Shown here piece after piece: positions 51,218-61,267 of a stretch of 64,000 nt of DNA. The number at the start of each line of letters is the position of its first letter. Position 1 is the first letter of the stretch. Origin of the DNA: Hyphomicrobiales bacterium (GTDB taxonomy: Bacteria; Pseudomonadota; Alphaproteobacteria; Rhizobiales; Rhizobiaceae); assembly GCA_900472675.1 (NCBI GenBank), contig UCJA01000014.1, forward strand, positions 62,001-126,000. Reading direction: 5' to 3'. Both the position numbers and the translations under genes were made by a program. Under the pieces are notes generated by a model. It ran no database searches. It had not been told where the DNA came from and worked only from the letters and a program-made list of their open reading frames with translations.

Positions 51218-53638
51218 CTAGCCGAAGTAAGTCTGGCCGAGGATATCGGACAGCTTTTCCATTTCCAGCTCCAGCTTGCGGTAGACCTCCTCGTCCATGG
51301 CTTCCGGGGTCATCACCGCGAGGCCTGAGTGGAGCCGCATCGCTTCCCGGTAGAAGGTCGACATCTGGCCGTTGACGAAGGCGTTCGGCAATTGCTCGAC
51401 CTCGGTGCGGATCTCGTTCAGCTGGTAGAGGACAGAGCGCGGATTGAGCGGATCAAGCGCGAGCAGGTCCGCCACCGTCAGCCGCGCTGTTGCCACGTTG
51501 TAGCGGCGGCGGTGGGTCATGACGCTGTCGCCGATCTCCAGCAGCATGTCGAGCGATCCGTCCGGTGCATCGGGTCCCGACATGTGGCCGAGCAGGCGCG
51601 TCATGTGCAGTGCGCGCTCCAGGTGGCGGCCGATCGACAGGAAGCGCCAGCCGGTGAAGCGGTACATGTTTTCGTGCACGAGGCCGGCGAAGCCCGCGAG
51701 CTTGCGCAGCAGCACGGTCATGGCATGGGCTGCGTCATCGCCCGGCTTTACCGCATCATGGAAGCGGCGGGTGGTCTTGGACAGGTCGGTCAGCGCCAGC
51801 CAGCCGTCGGGCGAGAAGCGGTCGCGGATGTTGCTGGCTGAATAGATGGCGCTGTCAATGTTGCGCATCAGCGGTGCCGGCACCGCCTTGGTCATCTCGA
51901 TGTCGATGCTCTTCAGGTAGCGGCTGACATCGGCCAGCAGCGGCGCGCTCGGGTCAGCGGATTCCGCATAGCGGAGGTGCCAGGCGCGCAGGATGCGCAG
52001 CGCACCTTCCGCCCGCTCGATGTAGCGGCCGAGCCAGTAGAGGTTGTCGGCCGCGCGGCTGGGCAGGCTGCCCGGCATGTTGCGGGTGAAGCTTTCCTCC
52101 GGCGGCAGCAGGCTGGGCTTGGCGACCGGCTTGCTGGAGACGATCCAGACGTCGGCGGCGTGGCCTCCCGCCTGCATGGCGATGGCGGCCACATCGGCGC
52201 CGGAGCCGATGCGGGCAAAGCCGCCCGGCATGATCTGCCAGCCGCTTTCGGTGCGGGCGGCGAAGACGCGCAGCGACATGGGCCGCGGGGTCAGCTTGCC
52301 GTCCACATAGACCGGGGTGGTGGAGAGGGTGACGACCTCTTGGCCGACGAGGTTGCCGCCCTCGGAGGTCAGCCACTCAGCGACCGTTTCCTTGGCCGTT
52401 TCGCGCAGCGACGAGCCGAGCACCGACCGGCCGCTGTCATCGAAGAAGGGCAGGCGGGAATAGGCCGGTCCGATGACCATGCGCTCGATGTTCTTGGCCA
52501 CATGCTCGCGTTCCGATTTCTGCCCGCACCACCAGGTGGCGATGGAGGGCATCATCAGGTCCTCGCCGGTCAGCCGCCTGGAAATCGTCGGCATGAAGGC
52601 GAGCAGCGCGCGGGTTTCAAGGATGCCCGAGCCCAGCGCGTTGACGAGGGTGAGCGAACGGGATCGCAGCGCCTGGACCATGCCGGGCGTGCCGATATGG
52701 GAGTTCTGGTCGAGCTCCAGCGGATCCGCATAGGAGGCATCGAGGCGGCGCCACAGGACGCCGATCGGCTTGAGGCCGGCCACGGTGCGGACCATGACGC
52801 GGTTGTTGACGACGGTCAGGTCCTCGCCCTCGAGCAGCATGAAGCCGAGGTAGCGGGCGATATAGGCGTGCTCGAAATAGGTCTCGTTGGCCGGGCCGGG
52901 GGAGAGGACGGCGATGCGGTCGTCCGGGTGCTGCTTGTGGGACTGCAGCGCCTCGCGGAAGGCGCCGAAGAAAGAGGCCAGCCGGTGGACGTGGCTTTCC
53001 GCATAGATGTCGGAGAAGGCACGGGTGGTCGCGACGCGGTTTTCCAGCGCGAAACCGGCGCCGGAGGGCGCCTGGGTGCGATCGGACAGCACCCACCATT
53101 TGCCGTCCGGTCCGCGGCCGATCTCGAAGGAACAGAAATGCAGGTAGTGACCGCCGACCGGCTTGACCCCCACCAGCGGCCGCAGGAACTCCGGGTTGGC
53201 GGCGACCAGCTGCGGCGGCAGGATGCCTTCCTGCACCAGGCGGTTCTCGCCATAGATATCGGCAATCAGCGCTTCCAGCAGATCGGCGCGCTGCACCAGG
53301 CCGCGGGAAACGGCCGTCCATTCGTCGCCATCGATCAGAACCGGAAGATGCGAGATCGGCCAGTTGCGCTCGCCATTGCCATGGGTGCTGGGGGCGCCAT
53401 AGGTGCGGTAGAAGACGCCGGCGTCACGCAGGTAGCGATCCGCACGGGCAAAGCGCTCATGCAGTTCGCCTTCGCTCATGCGGCTAAGGCGCGCAATCAG
53501 GTTGTGCCAGACCGGCCTGACGTCGCCGTTTTCGTCCAGCATCTCGTCTGCGACGCCCGCAAGGGCAGCGTAACCGAGAATTGGATCGACACCTCGGGCC
53601 TTTGCAGCCTTGCGTTCGGTTGCCGGTGCCTTGGACAT
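51218..53638 (-). CDS. Circularly permuted ATP-grasp / alpha-E domain fusion
   Basis: 806 aa, a fusion of two widespread but poorly known domains. The first part (about residues 1-500) is the circularly permuted ATP-grasp type (DUF404/407), with FYRTYGAPSTHGNGERNWPI and SPGPANETYFEHAYIARYLGF. The second (about 510-806) is the alpha-E helical domain (DUF403), for example NLYWLGRYIERAEGALRIL. ATP-grasp enzymes form amide or peptide bonds, so this protein likely ligates amino acids. It is flanked by two transglutaminase proteins within the same operon, 9 and 15 bases apart. Confidence 0.9.
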   Translation of the reverse strand: MSKAPATERKAAKARGVDPILGYAALAGVADEMLDENGDVRPVWHNLIARLSRMSEGELHERFARADRYLRDAGVFYRTYGAPSTHGNGERNWPISHLPVLIDGDEWTAVSRGLVQRADLLEALIADIYGENRLVQEGILPPQLVAANPEFLRPLVGVKPVGGHYLHFCSFEIGRGPDGKWWVLSDRTQAPSGAGFALENRVATTRAFSDIYAESHVHRLASFFGAFREALQSHKQHPDDRIAVLSPGPANETYFEHAYIARYLGFMLLEGEDLTVVNNRVMVRTVAGLKPIGVLWRRLDASYADPLELDQNSHIGTPGMVQALRSRSLTLVNALGSGILETRALLAFMPTISRRLTGEDLMMPSIATWWCGQKSEREHVAKNIERMVIGPAYSRLPFFDDSGRSVLGSSLRETAKETVAEWLTSEGGNLVGQEVVTLSTTPVYVDGKLTPRPMSLRVFAARTESGWQIMPGGFARIGSGADVAAIAMQAGGHAADVWIVSSKPVAKPSLLPPEESFTRNMPGSLPSRAADNLYWLGRYIERAEGALRILRAWHLRYAESADPSAPLLADVSRYLKSIDIEMTKAVPAPLMRNIDSAIYSASNIRDRFSPDGWLALTDLSKTTRRFHDAVKPGDDAAHAMTVLLRKLAGFAGLVHENMYRFTGWRFLSIGRHLERALHMTRLLGHMSGPDAPDGSLDMLLEIGDSVMTHRRRYNVATARLTVADLLALDPLNPRSVLYQLNEIRTEVEQLPNAFVNGQMSTFYREAMRLHSGLAVMTPEAMDEEVYRKLELEMEKLSDILGQTYFG

Positions 53639-53647
53639 CAGGCCTTG

Positions 53648-56600
53648 TTAGACTCCTTGCGGCCGACGCAAATCGAGCGTCAGCGGAAATTCTGGCGAAG
53701 GGGTTTCGGCATACAGCGTATAGCCGCCTGCCGTGTGTCCCCAGGGTTCAAAGCGGGCCAGGCGACGGGCTTCCGCCTCGTTGCCGTTGACCGGGAAGGT
53801 TTCGTAGCTGCGTCCGCCGGGATGAGCGACGTGATAGACGCAGCCGCCCACCGAGCGGCCCGACCATGTATCGTACACGTCGAATGTAAGCGGCGAATTA
53901 ACCGGAAGAGCCGGATGCAGCCCGGAAGAGGGCTGCCAGGCCTTGAAGCGGACGCCCGCGACCGAGACGCCGGAGATCCCGGTTTCCTTCAGCGGCACGG
54001 CGCGACCGTTGCAGGCCACCGTATAGCGGGAGGGGTTGCTGGTTTCCAGCCTGACCTGCAGGCGCTCCACGGATGAATCGACATAACGGACCGTGCCCCC
54101 GATCGCGCCCTGCTCACCCATCACATGCCAGGGCTCGAGCGCCTGGCGCAGTTCGAGCCTGGAGCCTTCGTATTCGACCTCGCCGAAGAAGGGGAAGCGG
54201 AACTCCAACTGGGCGGCAAACCACTCGGGCCTGAGGTCGAAGCCGTGCTGGCGCAGATCCTGCAGCACGTCCATGAAATCGGCCCAGACGTAGTGCGGCA
54301 GCATGAAGCGGTCGGCCAGCGCCGTTCCCCAACGGGTGAAGCGACCCTGGAGCGGGTTCTGCCAGAAGCGGGCGATCAGGGCGCGGACGAGAAGCTGCTG
54401 GGCAAGCGACATGCGCGCATTGGGCGGCATCTCGAAGCCACGGAATTCCACCAGTCCCAGGCGGCCGGTCGGGCCATCGGGAGAGAAGAGCTTGTCGATG
54501 CAGATTTCCGAGCGGTGGGTGTTGCCGGTAACGTCGGTGAGGAGATTGCGGAACAGGCGGTCGACCAACCAGGGCAGCGGCGGGGCGCCCTGGCCTGGAA
54601 CCGGCACCTGCGCCATCGCGATTTCCAGCTCGTACATCGAATCGTGGCGGGCCTCGTCGATGCGCGGCGCCTGGCTGGTCGGGCCGATGAACATGCCGGA
54701 GAAGAGGTAGGAGAGCGAGGGGTGCCGCTGCCAATGCAGCACGAGGCTCTTCAACAGGTCCGGCCGGCGCAGGAATGGGCTGTCATTGGGGTTGGCGCCG
54801 CCGACCACCACGTGGTTGCCGCCGCCGGTGCCCGTATGACGGCCGTCGATCATGAACTTGTCGGCGCCAAGGCGGGTTTCGCGGGCCTCCTCGTAGATGG
54901 CCGTGGTGATGGCGACGGTTTCCTGCCAGCTCGATGCCGGATGGATGTTGACCTCGATCACACCCGGATCGGGTGCCACGCGGATGACGTTGATGCGCTC
55001 GTCATGCGGCGGGCCATAGCCTTCGATATGGACGGGAAGGCCAAGCTCGGCGGCTGCGTTTTCGGCGGCCGCAACCAGTTCGAGGTAGTCCTCGATCTTT
55101 TCGACGGGGGGCATGAAGACGCAGAGCCGGCCATCGCGTGGCTCGACGGAAATCGCGGTGCGCACGGCGCCATCGATTTCCCCCAGCTCCTGTTCGACCC
55201 GCCCCGGATTGGCCGGATCAGCGGCCTTGAAGGAGGATTCCGGCATGGACCGGCCTTCCGGTCCGGAGCGAACCGGATCAGCGGCGCGACCGGCCGGCAC
55301 GACCACGTCGGGCAGGGCGTGGCGCGGGATCGAGGGATCAGCCTCGTGGATATAGGGGAATTCAGACGGCGGCACATGCGGCAGGGTGCCGAGCGGCAGC
55401 CGGTAGCCGACAGGGCTGTCGCCTGGCACCAGGAAGATCTTGCCGCGGCGGGTGCTCCATTTTTCGCTGATCCAGCGCTTGGTCGGTGTCGCGCCCCGGG
55501 CCTGTGCATTCCAGGCCTGGACGGGAAGGATGTAGCCGGACGGCGACGTCAGGCCGCGTTCAAAGACGCGGGCGATGCGGCTGCGCTCTTCCGGATCCTT
55601 GAGCATGGAATTGGAGGGATCGACGTTTTCAGGCAGGCTGCCTTCGCGGATGATCCACTCGGCCGGGTCTTCGTAGGCTGCCGTGACCATGTCGGAAGCG
55701 ATGCCGAGTTCGGTTGCGATGCCGGCCAAAAGCTTCTGCGAATCGTCCTCGGTCGCGCCGTAGTCCTCTCCCTCTTCGGCAACGAGCTTCGGATTGGTCC
55801 AGATCGGCCGACCATCCTTGCGCCAGTAGAGCGAGAAGGTCCAGCGCGGCAGGCTTTCGCCCGGGTACCACTTGCCCTGACCGTAATGCAGGAAGCCACC
55901 CGGCGCAAAGCGCTCGCGCAGCTTGCGGATCAGGACGTCGGCCTTTTCCCGTTTGGTGGGCCCGACCGCATCGGTGTTCCATTCATCCGATCCGAAGTCA
56001 TCGATGGAAACGAAGGTCGGTTCGCCGCCCATGGTGAGGCGCACGTCCTGCGCCTGCAGCACGTGGTCGACCTGTTCGCCGAGCTCGTTCAGGGCGTCCC
56101 AGCTTTCGTCGGAAAAGGGTTTTGTGATGCGCGGGTGCTCGGCGACGCGCGACACGGTCATGGCGAAATCGAAGGCGGTATTGGCTTCGCCGAAGTAGCC
56201 GCCGGAGATCGGGGCTGCATTGCGGAAATGCGGCGTGGCGGCCAGCGGAATGTGGCTTTCGCCGGTCAGAAGCCCCGAGGTCGGGTCCAGGCCGACCCAG
56301 CCGGCGCCTGGAAGATAGACCTCGCACCAGGCGTGCAGATCGGTAAAATCCACCTCCGTGCCGGAGGGGCCATCGAGCGCCTTCAGGTCCGGGGTCAGCT
56401 GGATCAGGTAGCCGGACACGAAGCGGGCGGCAAAGCCGAGATGGCGCAGGATCTGCACCAGCAGCCAGCTGGTGTCGCGGCAGGAGCCGAGCGCCGAGGT
56501 CAGCGTCTGCTCGGGCGTCTGAACGCCGGCTTCCATGCGGATCACATAGCCGATCGCCTGCTGCAGCCGGGCATTGATGCCAACCACCATGTCGACGGTC

Positions 56601-57022
56601 GGCTGGCCGGGCGACATGTCGAAGGTCTTCAGGTACTCAACCAGCGCCGGTTCCGGCGGTTCGGGCGTCCTGTAGATCGACAGGTCGTCGATCAGATCGG
56701 CCGGATAGGTGAAGGGCCATTTCATCGCCTCCTCTTCCACGAAGAAGTCGAAGGGATTGTAGACGGTCATGTCGGCGACGAGATCGACCTCGATCTTGAA
56801 TTCGGTGACCGGGTCTGGAAACACGAAGCGGGCGAGATAGTTGCCGTAGGGATCCTGCTGCAGGTTCACAAAGTGATTGGCGGGCGTGACCTTCAGCGAG
56901 TGGCTGAGCACCTTGGTGCGAGAATGCGCGGCAGGCTTGAGGCGGATGATTTGCGGTCCGAGGCGGACGGGTCTGTCGTAGGTGTAATGGGTGAGGTGGT
57001 AGATGCTCGCCTTGATCGACAT
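53648..57022 (-). CDS. Large transglutaminase-like/DUF2126 protein
   Basis: 1124 aa. An N-terminal transglutaminase domain with Cys181 ([12 protein letters not shown]), His230 ([10 protein letters not shown]) and Asp246 (GLDPTSG), joined to the long DUF2126 domain, which covers the remaining two thirds. DUF2126 contains motifs such as [10 protein letters not shown] and [19 protein letters not shown], whose activity is not known to me. First gene of the three-gene operon with the ATP-grasp/alpha-E and small transglutaminase genes. It is predicted cytoplasmic. Confidence 0.9.
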   Translation of the reverse strand: MSIKASIYHLTHYTYDRPVRLGPQIIRLKPAAHSRTKVLSHSLKVTPANHFVNLQQDPYGNYLARFVFPDPVTEFKIEVDLVADMTVYNPFDFFVEEEAMKWPFTYPADLIDDLSIYRTPEPPEPALVEYLKTFDMSPGQPTVDMVVGINARLQQAIGYVIRMEAGVQTPEQTLTSALGSCRDTSWLLVQILRHLGFAARFVSGYLIQLTPDLKALDGPSGTEVDFTDLHAWCEVYLPGAGWVGLDPTSGLLTGESHIPLAATPHFRNAAPISGGYFGEANTAFDFAMTVSRVAEHPRITKPFSDESWDALNELGEQVDHVLQAQDVRLTMGGEPTFVSIDDFGSDEWNTDAVGPTKREKADVLIRKLRERFAPGGFLHYGQGKWYPGESLPRWTFSLYWRKDGRPIWTNPKLVAEEGEDYGATEDDSQKLLAGIATELGIASDMVTAAYEDPAEWIIREGSLPENVDPSNSMLKDPEERSRIARVFERGLTSPSGYILPVQAWNAQARGATPTKRWISEKWSTRRGKIFLVPGDSPVGYRLPLGTLPHVPPSEFPYIHEADPSIPRHALPDVVVPAGRAADPVRSGPEGRSMPESSFKAADPANPGRVEQELGEIDGAVRTAISVEPRDGRLCVFMPPVEKIEDYLELVAAAENAAAELGLPVHIEGYGPPHDERINVIRVAPDPGVIEVNIHPASSWQETVAITTAIYEEARETRLGADKFMIDGRHTGTGGGNHVVVGGANPNDSPFLRRPDLLKSLVLHWQRHPSLSYLFSGMFIGPTSQAPRIDEARHDSMYELEIAMAQVPVPGQGAPPLPWLVDRLFRNLLTDVTGNTHRSEICIDKLFSPDGPTGRLGLVEFRGFEMPPNARMSLAQQLLVRALIARFWQNPLQGRFTRWGTALADRFMLPHYVWADFMDVLQDLRQHGFDLRPEWFAAQLEFRFPFFGEVEYEGSRLELRQALEPWHVMGEQGAIGGTVRYVDSSVERLQVRLETSNPSRYTVACNGRAVPLKETGISGVSVAGVRFKAWQPSSGLHPALPVNSPLTFDVYDTWSGRSVGGCVYHVAHPGGRSYETFPVNGNEAEARRLARFEPWGHTAGGYTLYAETPSPEFPLTLDLRRPQGV

Positions 57023-57068
57023 TGTACCTCTTGCATTGCGCTGGACGGCCGGTGTGACCGGGCCGATC

Positions 57069-57084
57069 CCTGACCTTTGTCAGG
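57069..57084. promoter_or_regulatory. Inverted repeat upstream of the transglutaminase operon
   Basis: CCTGAC (57069-57074) and GTCAGG (57079-57084) around a four-base loop, 47 bases before the start of the DUF2126 gene. A possible operator or leader hairpin. Confidence 0.3.
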
Positions 57085-57126
57085 AGTTTGTGCAATGCAC
57101 GAAAATAATGCAAGGCGCATTCCGGC

Positions 57127-58089
57127 TTATTGCGTCGCCATCAGAACCACAAGGCGGGAGCCGGCTTCGTGGTGTGACCAAGCCTGCGTGATTTCGGTGA
57201 GCGGCACCGGCTGGGTGGCGAGCCGGAAACCGGCCTGGTTTGCCGCCTGCAGCATCTGTCCGGTACAGGCCAGCAAACGGTCGAGCCCCAGGCTGCCGAT
57301 GCCGCTGCCCCTTAGTTCAATCGCTGACGAGCGCAAAACGGCGCCGGGCAGGCGGATCTCGGCGCCACCGGCTGCTCCCACCTGGAGGAAGCGGATCGGC
57401 CTAGCGTCCTCGCCGGCCCGTGCCGCGGCGATGAGCGCGAGTTCAGCACTGCGGCCCCAGAGATAATCGATCACCACATCGATACCCGCTTCGAAGTGCT
57501 GGTGAAACGCCCGCTGCAGTGCCTCGTCGTCCTCATCAAGAGAGATGGTGACGTCCGCGCCGAGATCGGCTGCGGCCCGCAGGCCCTCAGGGTTGCGGCC
57601 GGTGGCGATGACCTTGCCGGCGCCCAGATGCCTGGCAATCTGCACCGCCAAGCGACCGGCCGCACCCGTGGCGCCGTTGACCAGGACCGTTTCTCCCGGC
57701 TTCAGCCTTGCCCGCTCCACACAGGCAGCCCAGGCCGACATGCCCGGATTGGCCATGGCGGCGGCGGTCACGGGGTCAAGTCCGTCCGGGATCCGGATGC
57801 AATGCTGCGGTGCCACCAGTGTCCGCTCCGCCATGGCACCGAACGGGGCTTCGGGCATGACGAAATAGACCATGCTTCCTTTTGCCAGGCGGCCGACGCC
57901 GTCGATGCCCGGGACGAAAGGCAGGCTTGCGCCGGCGCTGTAGTGGGTGCCGGACGCCCGGCTGCGGGTGACATGGCTGATTGCAGCGGCCACGACATCA
58001 ACCACGACCGTCCCGGCCGATGCCACCGGCTCGGGAAAATCCGCATAGACGGGAGGCTGATCCAGTGCCTGAACGAGGGCGGCTTTCAT
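57127..58089 (-). CDS. MDR-type quinone oxidoreductase
   Basis: 320 aa starting at ATG 58089 with AGGGAACC ahead. Rossmann motif VNGATGAAGRLAVQIARHLG and no zinc-binding cysteines place it among the NADPH quinone reductases/zeta-crystallin-like enzymes. It is divergent from a MarR regulator 85 bases away with duplicated operator-like sites between and inside the genes, a typical setup for response to a quinone or aldehyde signal. Confidence 0.9.
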   Translation of the reverse strand: MKAALVQALDQPPVYADFPEPVASAGTVVVDVVAAAISHVTRSRASGTHYSAGASLPFVPGIDGVGRLAKGSMVYFVMPEAPFGAMAERTLVAPQHCIRIPDGLDPVTAAAMANPGMSAWAACVERARLKPGETVLVNGATGAAGRLAVQIARHLGAGKVIATGRNPEGLRAAADLGADVTISLDEDDEALQRAFHQHFEAGIDVVIDYLWGRSAELALIAAARAGEDARPIRFLQVGAAGGAEIRLPGAVLRSSAIELRGSGIGSLGLDRLLACTGQMLQAANQAGFRLATQPVPLTEITQAWSHHEAGSRLVVLMATQ

Positions 58090-58134
58090 CGGAGGTTCCC
58101 TGGCGTGAGTCTGGGTTTGCTTAGGACAATTCGT

Positions 58135-58196
58135 GTGTATTATGCACGGATAATATCGTGATCGGAAACTGTCAATGAACAATGTGCAAAATACAC
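58135..58196. promoter_or_regulatory. Paired operator-like sites of the MarR regulator
   Basis: GTGTATTATGCAC (58135-58147) and, inverted, GTGCAAAATACAC (58184-58196) differ at one position once one is reversed. The first lies in the divergent promoter region, the second inside codons 4-8 of the MarR gene. Both are near-palindromes, the form expected of MarR binding sites. Confidence 0.55.
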
Positions 58197-58660
58197 GCAT
58201 CTCGACCCAGCTGAGACAGTTGCATGATGCGTTGCTGGACATCGTGAGCGTGATGAACGAGCCGCAGCGGGACGTCGCGCTCCTCAAGGAAGCGGGCATC
58301 AAACTGGACCGCGCGCTGTTTCCGCTCCTGGTCGGGATCGCCCGCTTCGGCCCGATCGGCGTCGTGGATCTGGCAGCGCGGGCAGGCCGCGACCATACCA
58401 CGGTCAGCCGCCAGGTCGCCAAGCTGGAAAGCCTCGGGCTGGTGGAGCGGCAGCCGGGGGTGGGCGACAAGAGGGTCAGGGAGGCCCTGGTCAGTTCGTC
58501 CGGAAAGGCCATGGTGGACCGGATCGATGCTGCCCGCGAGCGGATTGGTCGGGCGGTCCTGTCCAGTTGGGAGGACAGCGAGCTCGACGATCTGGTGCGC
58601 CTGATGCGCCGCTTTGCGGATGCCATCCAGCAGCAGCCGCATGATTCCGAGCGGGATTAA
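58175..58660 (+). CDS. MarR-family regulator
   Basis: 161 aa. Winged HTH: GPIGVVDLAARAGRDHTTVSRQV, with wing residues in GVGDKRVREALVSSSG, and long dimerisation helices at both ends. Divergent from the quinone reductase. One putative operator copy overlaps its own start, suggesting autorepression. Confidence 0.9.
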   Translation: MNNVQNTRISTQLRQLHDALLDIVSVMNEPQRDVALLKEAGIKLDRALFPLLVGIARFGPIGVVDLAARAGRDHTTVSRQVAKLESLGLVERQPGVGDKRVREALVSSSGKAMVDRIDAARERIGRAVLSSWEDSELDDLVRLMRRFADAIQQQPHDSERD

Positions 58661-58754
58661 GCCTCCGTTGTGCGCTGCAGCGCCTGTACATGACAGGAGC
58701 CCGTGTTAAGGATTTGGGTCTAGTCTCGAGCAGATTGCAGTGTGGGGATCAAGA

Positions 58755-60545
58755 ATGACGCAGGTTCCGGACGCGGCAGCGCAAGCCTACGAGCTTCCGC
58801 TCTCCGGTCAGCTTCGGATGATGGGAGGCGCGTTTTGGGCTTCGCCGGTGCGCAACCGGGTGCTCGTGCTGACCGTCGTGCTGCTGGCGGTGATCTTTGC
58901 CACCACCTATGCCGCCTATCTGCTGAACGAGTGGAACGGCCCCTTCTACGATGCGCTGGCGCGGCGCGACATGCCCGGCTTCCTGCACCAGCTGATGGTA
59001 TTTGCGGTGATCGCGCTGGCGCTGACGCTGCTCAACGTGGTCCAGCAATGGCTGAACCAGATCACCGCCATGCGGATGCGCGAGGGCCTGGCGCGGGATC
59101 TTGCGAATGTGTGGCTGACGCCCGGGCGGGCGCTCAAGCTTGCCGGGGCCGGCCCGATTGCCAACAATCCCGACCAGCGGCTGCACGAGGATACCCGCAT
59201 CCTTGCGGAGAACACGACCTCGCTTGCGATCGGGCTGGTGAATTCGACCATCCTGCTCGCCAGCTTCATCGGCGTGCTCTGGGCAATTTCCACGGACTTT
59301 GCCTTCACCTTCGGGTCGCGCACCGTCGTCATTCCGGGCTACATGGTCTGGGCCAGCGTGATCTATGCGCTGGCGGGCTCGATCCTCAGCAATGTGGTCG
59401 GGGCCCGGCTGCCACGCCTCAATGCGGACCGGTATGCCCGCGAGGCCGACCTGCGCTCGGCGCTGGTGCGGGCCAATGAAAACCTCAAGCCGATCACGCT
59501 CGCGCACGGCGAGGAGAACGAACGCAGCCGCGTCAACAGCGCGATCAGCGGCGTGCTGGAAATGCTGCGCCAGACCGCCTGGGCGTTGGCGAACCTCACC
59601 TGGGTTTCGGCCGGGTTCGGCTGGCTTGCGCTGGTGGCGCCGATCATCATCGCCTCGCCGATGTATTTTTCCGGTCAGCTGTCGTTCGGCGGGCTGATGA
59701 TGGCGGTTGGTGCGTTCAACCAGGTCAACCAGGCGCTGCGCTGGTATGTGGCCAACTTCAGCGTGATCGCCGACTGGCGGGCGACGCTGGCACGGGTCTC
59801 CTTCTTCCGGCACGCTCTCCTGATGATGGACACGCCATCGACGGAGGGAGAGGTCATCCTTTACCGCGAGGGTGCGGCCGGCGAGGGGCTTTGCCTCGAC
59901 AATGTCCAGGTGCATGGGGATGCGGATGCGGGTGCTGCGGGCCACGGGATCCAGCTGGCTGAATCCTTCTGCCTCATCAACGCCGGCGAGAGGATCATGA
60001 TCAACGGCGATCCGGGCACCGACCGCCACCTGTTCTTCAAGGCCGTGGCCGGGATCTGGCCCTGGGGGCGGGGCGAGATCAGCGTACCGATCGCCGCACG
60101 GATGATCATGATGCCGCAGGAAGGCTATCTTCCCAACACCAGCCTGCGCGAGGTGATGACCTATCCGGCCGGCATGCCTGACGTTTCCGATGCGGCGCTG
60201 CAGGCGGCGCTGATCGAGGTGGGTCTCGACCGGCTGGTGCACCGGCTGGATGCGGTGGAGCGCTGGGACCGGCAGCTCGACAAGGACGAGGAAGTGGCCC
60301 TTCAGGTGGCCAATGCGGTGCTGCGCAAGCCCGACTGGCTGATCATGGACGATATCTTCGAGGGGCTGGAGCCGGAAACCCAAAGCCGCCTGCTCAGCGT
60401 GCTGGGCGGATTGCGTCAATCGACCCTCATCTACGTGGGCAGGTCGCCTGAATTTGCAAAGACATTCTCGCCGCGGGTCTTCCACGTCTCGCCGCTGCAC
60501 GGCGCCGCGCAGGCCGGGAAGGCATCGGAGGAAAGCGCGACATGA
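58755..60545 (+). CDS. SbmA/YddA-like ABC protein with degenerate ATPase domain
   Basis: 596 aa. Residues 1-350 form the ABC_membrane_2 domain of the SbmA/BacA/YddA group, with YLLNEWNGPFYDALARRD, EDTRILAENTTSLAIGLVNS and READLRSALVRANENLKPITLAHGE. Residues 370-580 retain the shape of an ATP-binding domain but not its key residues: Walker A reads G418DPGTDRH425 (Gly, Lys and Ser/Thr replaced), the signature is LDKDEEV near 508-514, Walker B ends DD (533) not DE, and the switch His is Arg563. The Q-loop Gln455 remains. ATG at 58755. Coupled by 4 bases to a DUF1003 gene. Confidence 0.9.
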   Translation: MTQVPDAAAQAYELPLSGQLRMMGGAFWASPVRNRVLVLTVVLLAVIFATTYAAYLLNEWNGPFYDALARRDMPGFLHQLMVFAVIALALTLLNVVQQWLNQITAMRMREGLARDLANVWLTPGRALKLAGAGPIANNPDQRLHEDTRILAENTTSLAIGLVNSTILLASFIGVLWAISTDFAFTFGSRTVVIPGYMVWASVIYALAGSILSNVVGARLPRLNADRYAREADLRSALVRANENLKPITLAHGEENERSRVNSAISGVLEMLRQTAWALANLTWVSAGFGWLALVAPIIIASPMYFSGQLSFGGLMMAVGAFNQVNQALRWYVANFSVIADWRATLARVSFFRHALLMMDTPSTEGEVILYREGAAGEGLCLDNVQVHGDADAGAAGHGIQLAESFCLINAGERIMINGDPGTDRHLFFKAVAGIWPWGRGEISVPIAARMIMMPQEGYLPNTSLREVMTYPAGMPDVSDAALQAALIEVGLDRLVHRLDAVERWDRQLDKDEEVALQVANAVLRKPDWLIMDDIFEGLEPETQSRLLSVLGGLRQSTLIYVGRSPEFAKTFSPRVFHVSPLHGAAQAGKASEESAT

Positions 60546-61261
60546 GCAAGCATCCGGCGTCGCCGGCCCGCAGCGGCCGCTGCATCGTCTGCGGCCGGCC
60601 GTTTCCGGCATCCCAGCTCCACACGCTCAGCAACCTTCGGCCCGGCCTGTTCGAGGTGATCGCGGAAGAGATCGCCGACTGCACTCCCGAGAGCACGGTC
60701 TGCGACGAGGATCTGGCGCGGTTTCGCCGCCGCTATGTGGAGAACCTGCTCGAGGAGGAGCGCGGCGAGCTGTCCTCGCTCGACCAGAAGGTGCTCGACA
60801 GCGTGGAGAAGGGCACGCTGACGGTACAGGCGAGCGCGGAAAGCGTGGCTGACCGTCGTCCGACCTTCGGCGAACGGGTGGCCGACAAGGTCGCTTCGTT
60901 AGGAGGCTCCTGGACCTTCATCCTGAGTTTCCTCGGCATCCTGGTGATCTGGATGGCGGTCAATGTGTCCGGGCTCTTGTCGGCGGCGTTCGACCCGTTC
61001 CCCTTCATCCTTCTCAATCTGGTTCTGTCATGTCTGGCCGCCCTGCAGGCGCCGGTGATCATGATGAGCCAGAAGCGGCAGGAGGAGAAGGACCGGCTTC
61101 GGTCCGAGAACGACTACATGATCAACCTGCGAGCCGAGCTGGAGATCCGCCAGCTGCATGAGAAGATCGATCACCAGATGGCCCGGCAGTGGGAGCGGCT
61201 GGCCGAACTGCAGCAGATCCAGATCGAGCTGCTGGAGCGCCAAAGCGGCAGCCGGCGCTAG
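60542..61261 (+). CDS. DUF1003 membrane protein with N-terminal Cys motif
   Basis: 239 aa. An N-terminal CIVCG motif (Cys14, Cys17) with Cys47 and Cys54 suggests a small zinc ribbon; the DUF1003 core holds two membrane helices (SWTFILSFLGILVIWMAVNV and FILLNLVLSCLAALQAPVIM) followed by a long charged helix, RSENDYMINLRAELEIRQLHEK, likely a coiled coil in the cytoplasm. It overlaps the ABC protein gene by 4 bases (ATGA), so the two are probably made together. Confidence 0.85.
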   Translation: MSKHPASPARSGRCIVCGRPFPASQLHTLSNLRPGLFEVIAEEIADCTPESTVCDEDLARFRRRYVENLLEEERGELSSLDQKVLDSVEKGTLTVQASAESVADRRPTFGERVADKVASLGGSWTFILSFLGILVIWMAVNVSGLLSAAFDPFPFILLNLVLSCLAALQAPVIMMSQKRQEEKDRLRSENDYMINLRAELEIRQLHEKIDHQMARQWERLAELQQIQIELLERQSGSRR

Positions 61262-61267
61262 AGCGCT

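Noticed and set aside
54125..57073. 982-codon plus-strand frame opposite the DUF2126 gene
   Set aside because: Shadow of the transglutaminase-like gene, with Asp/His-rich composition typical of such shadows.
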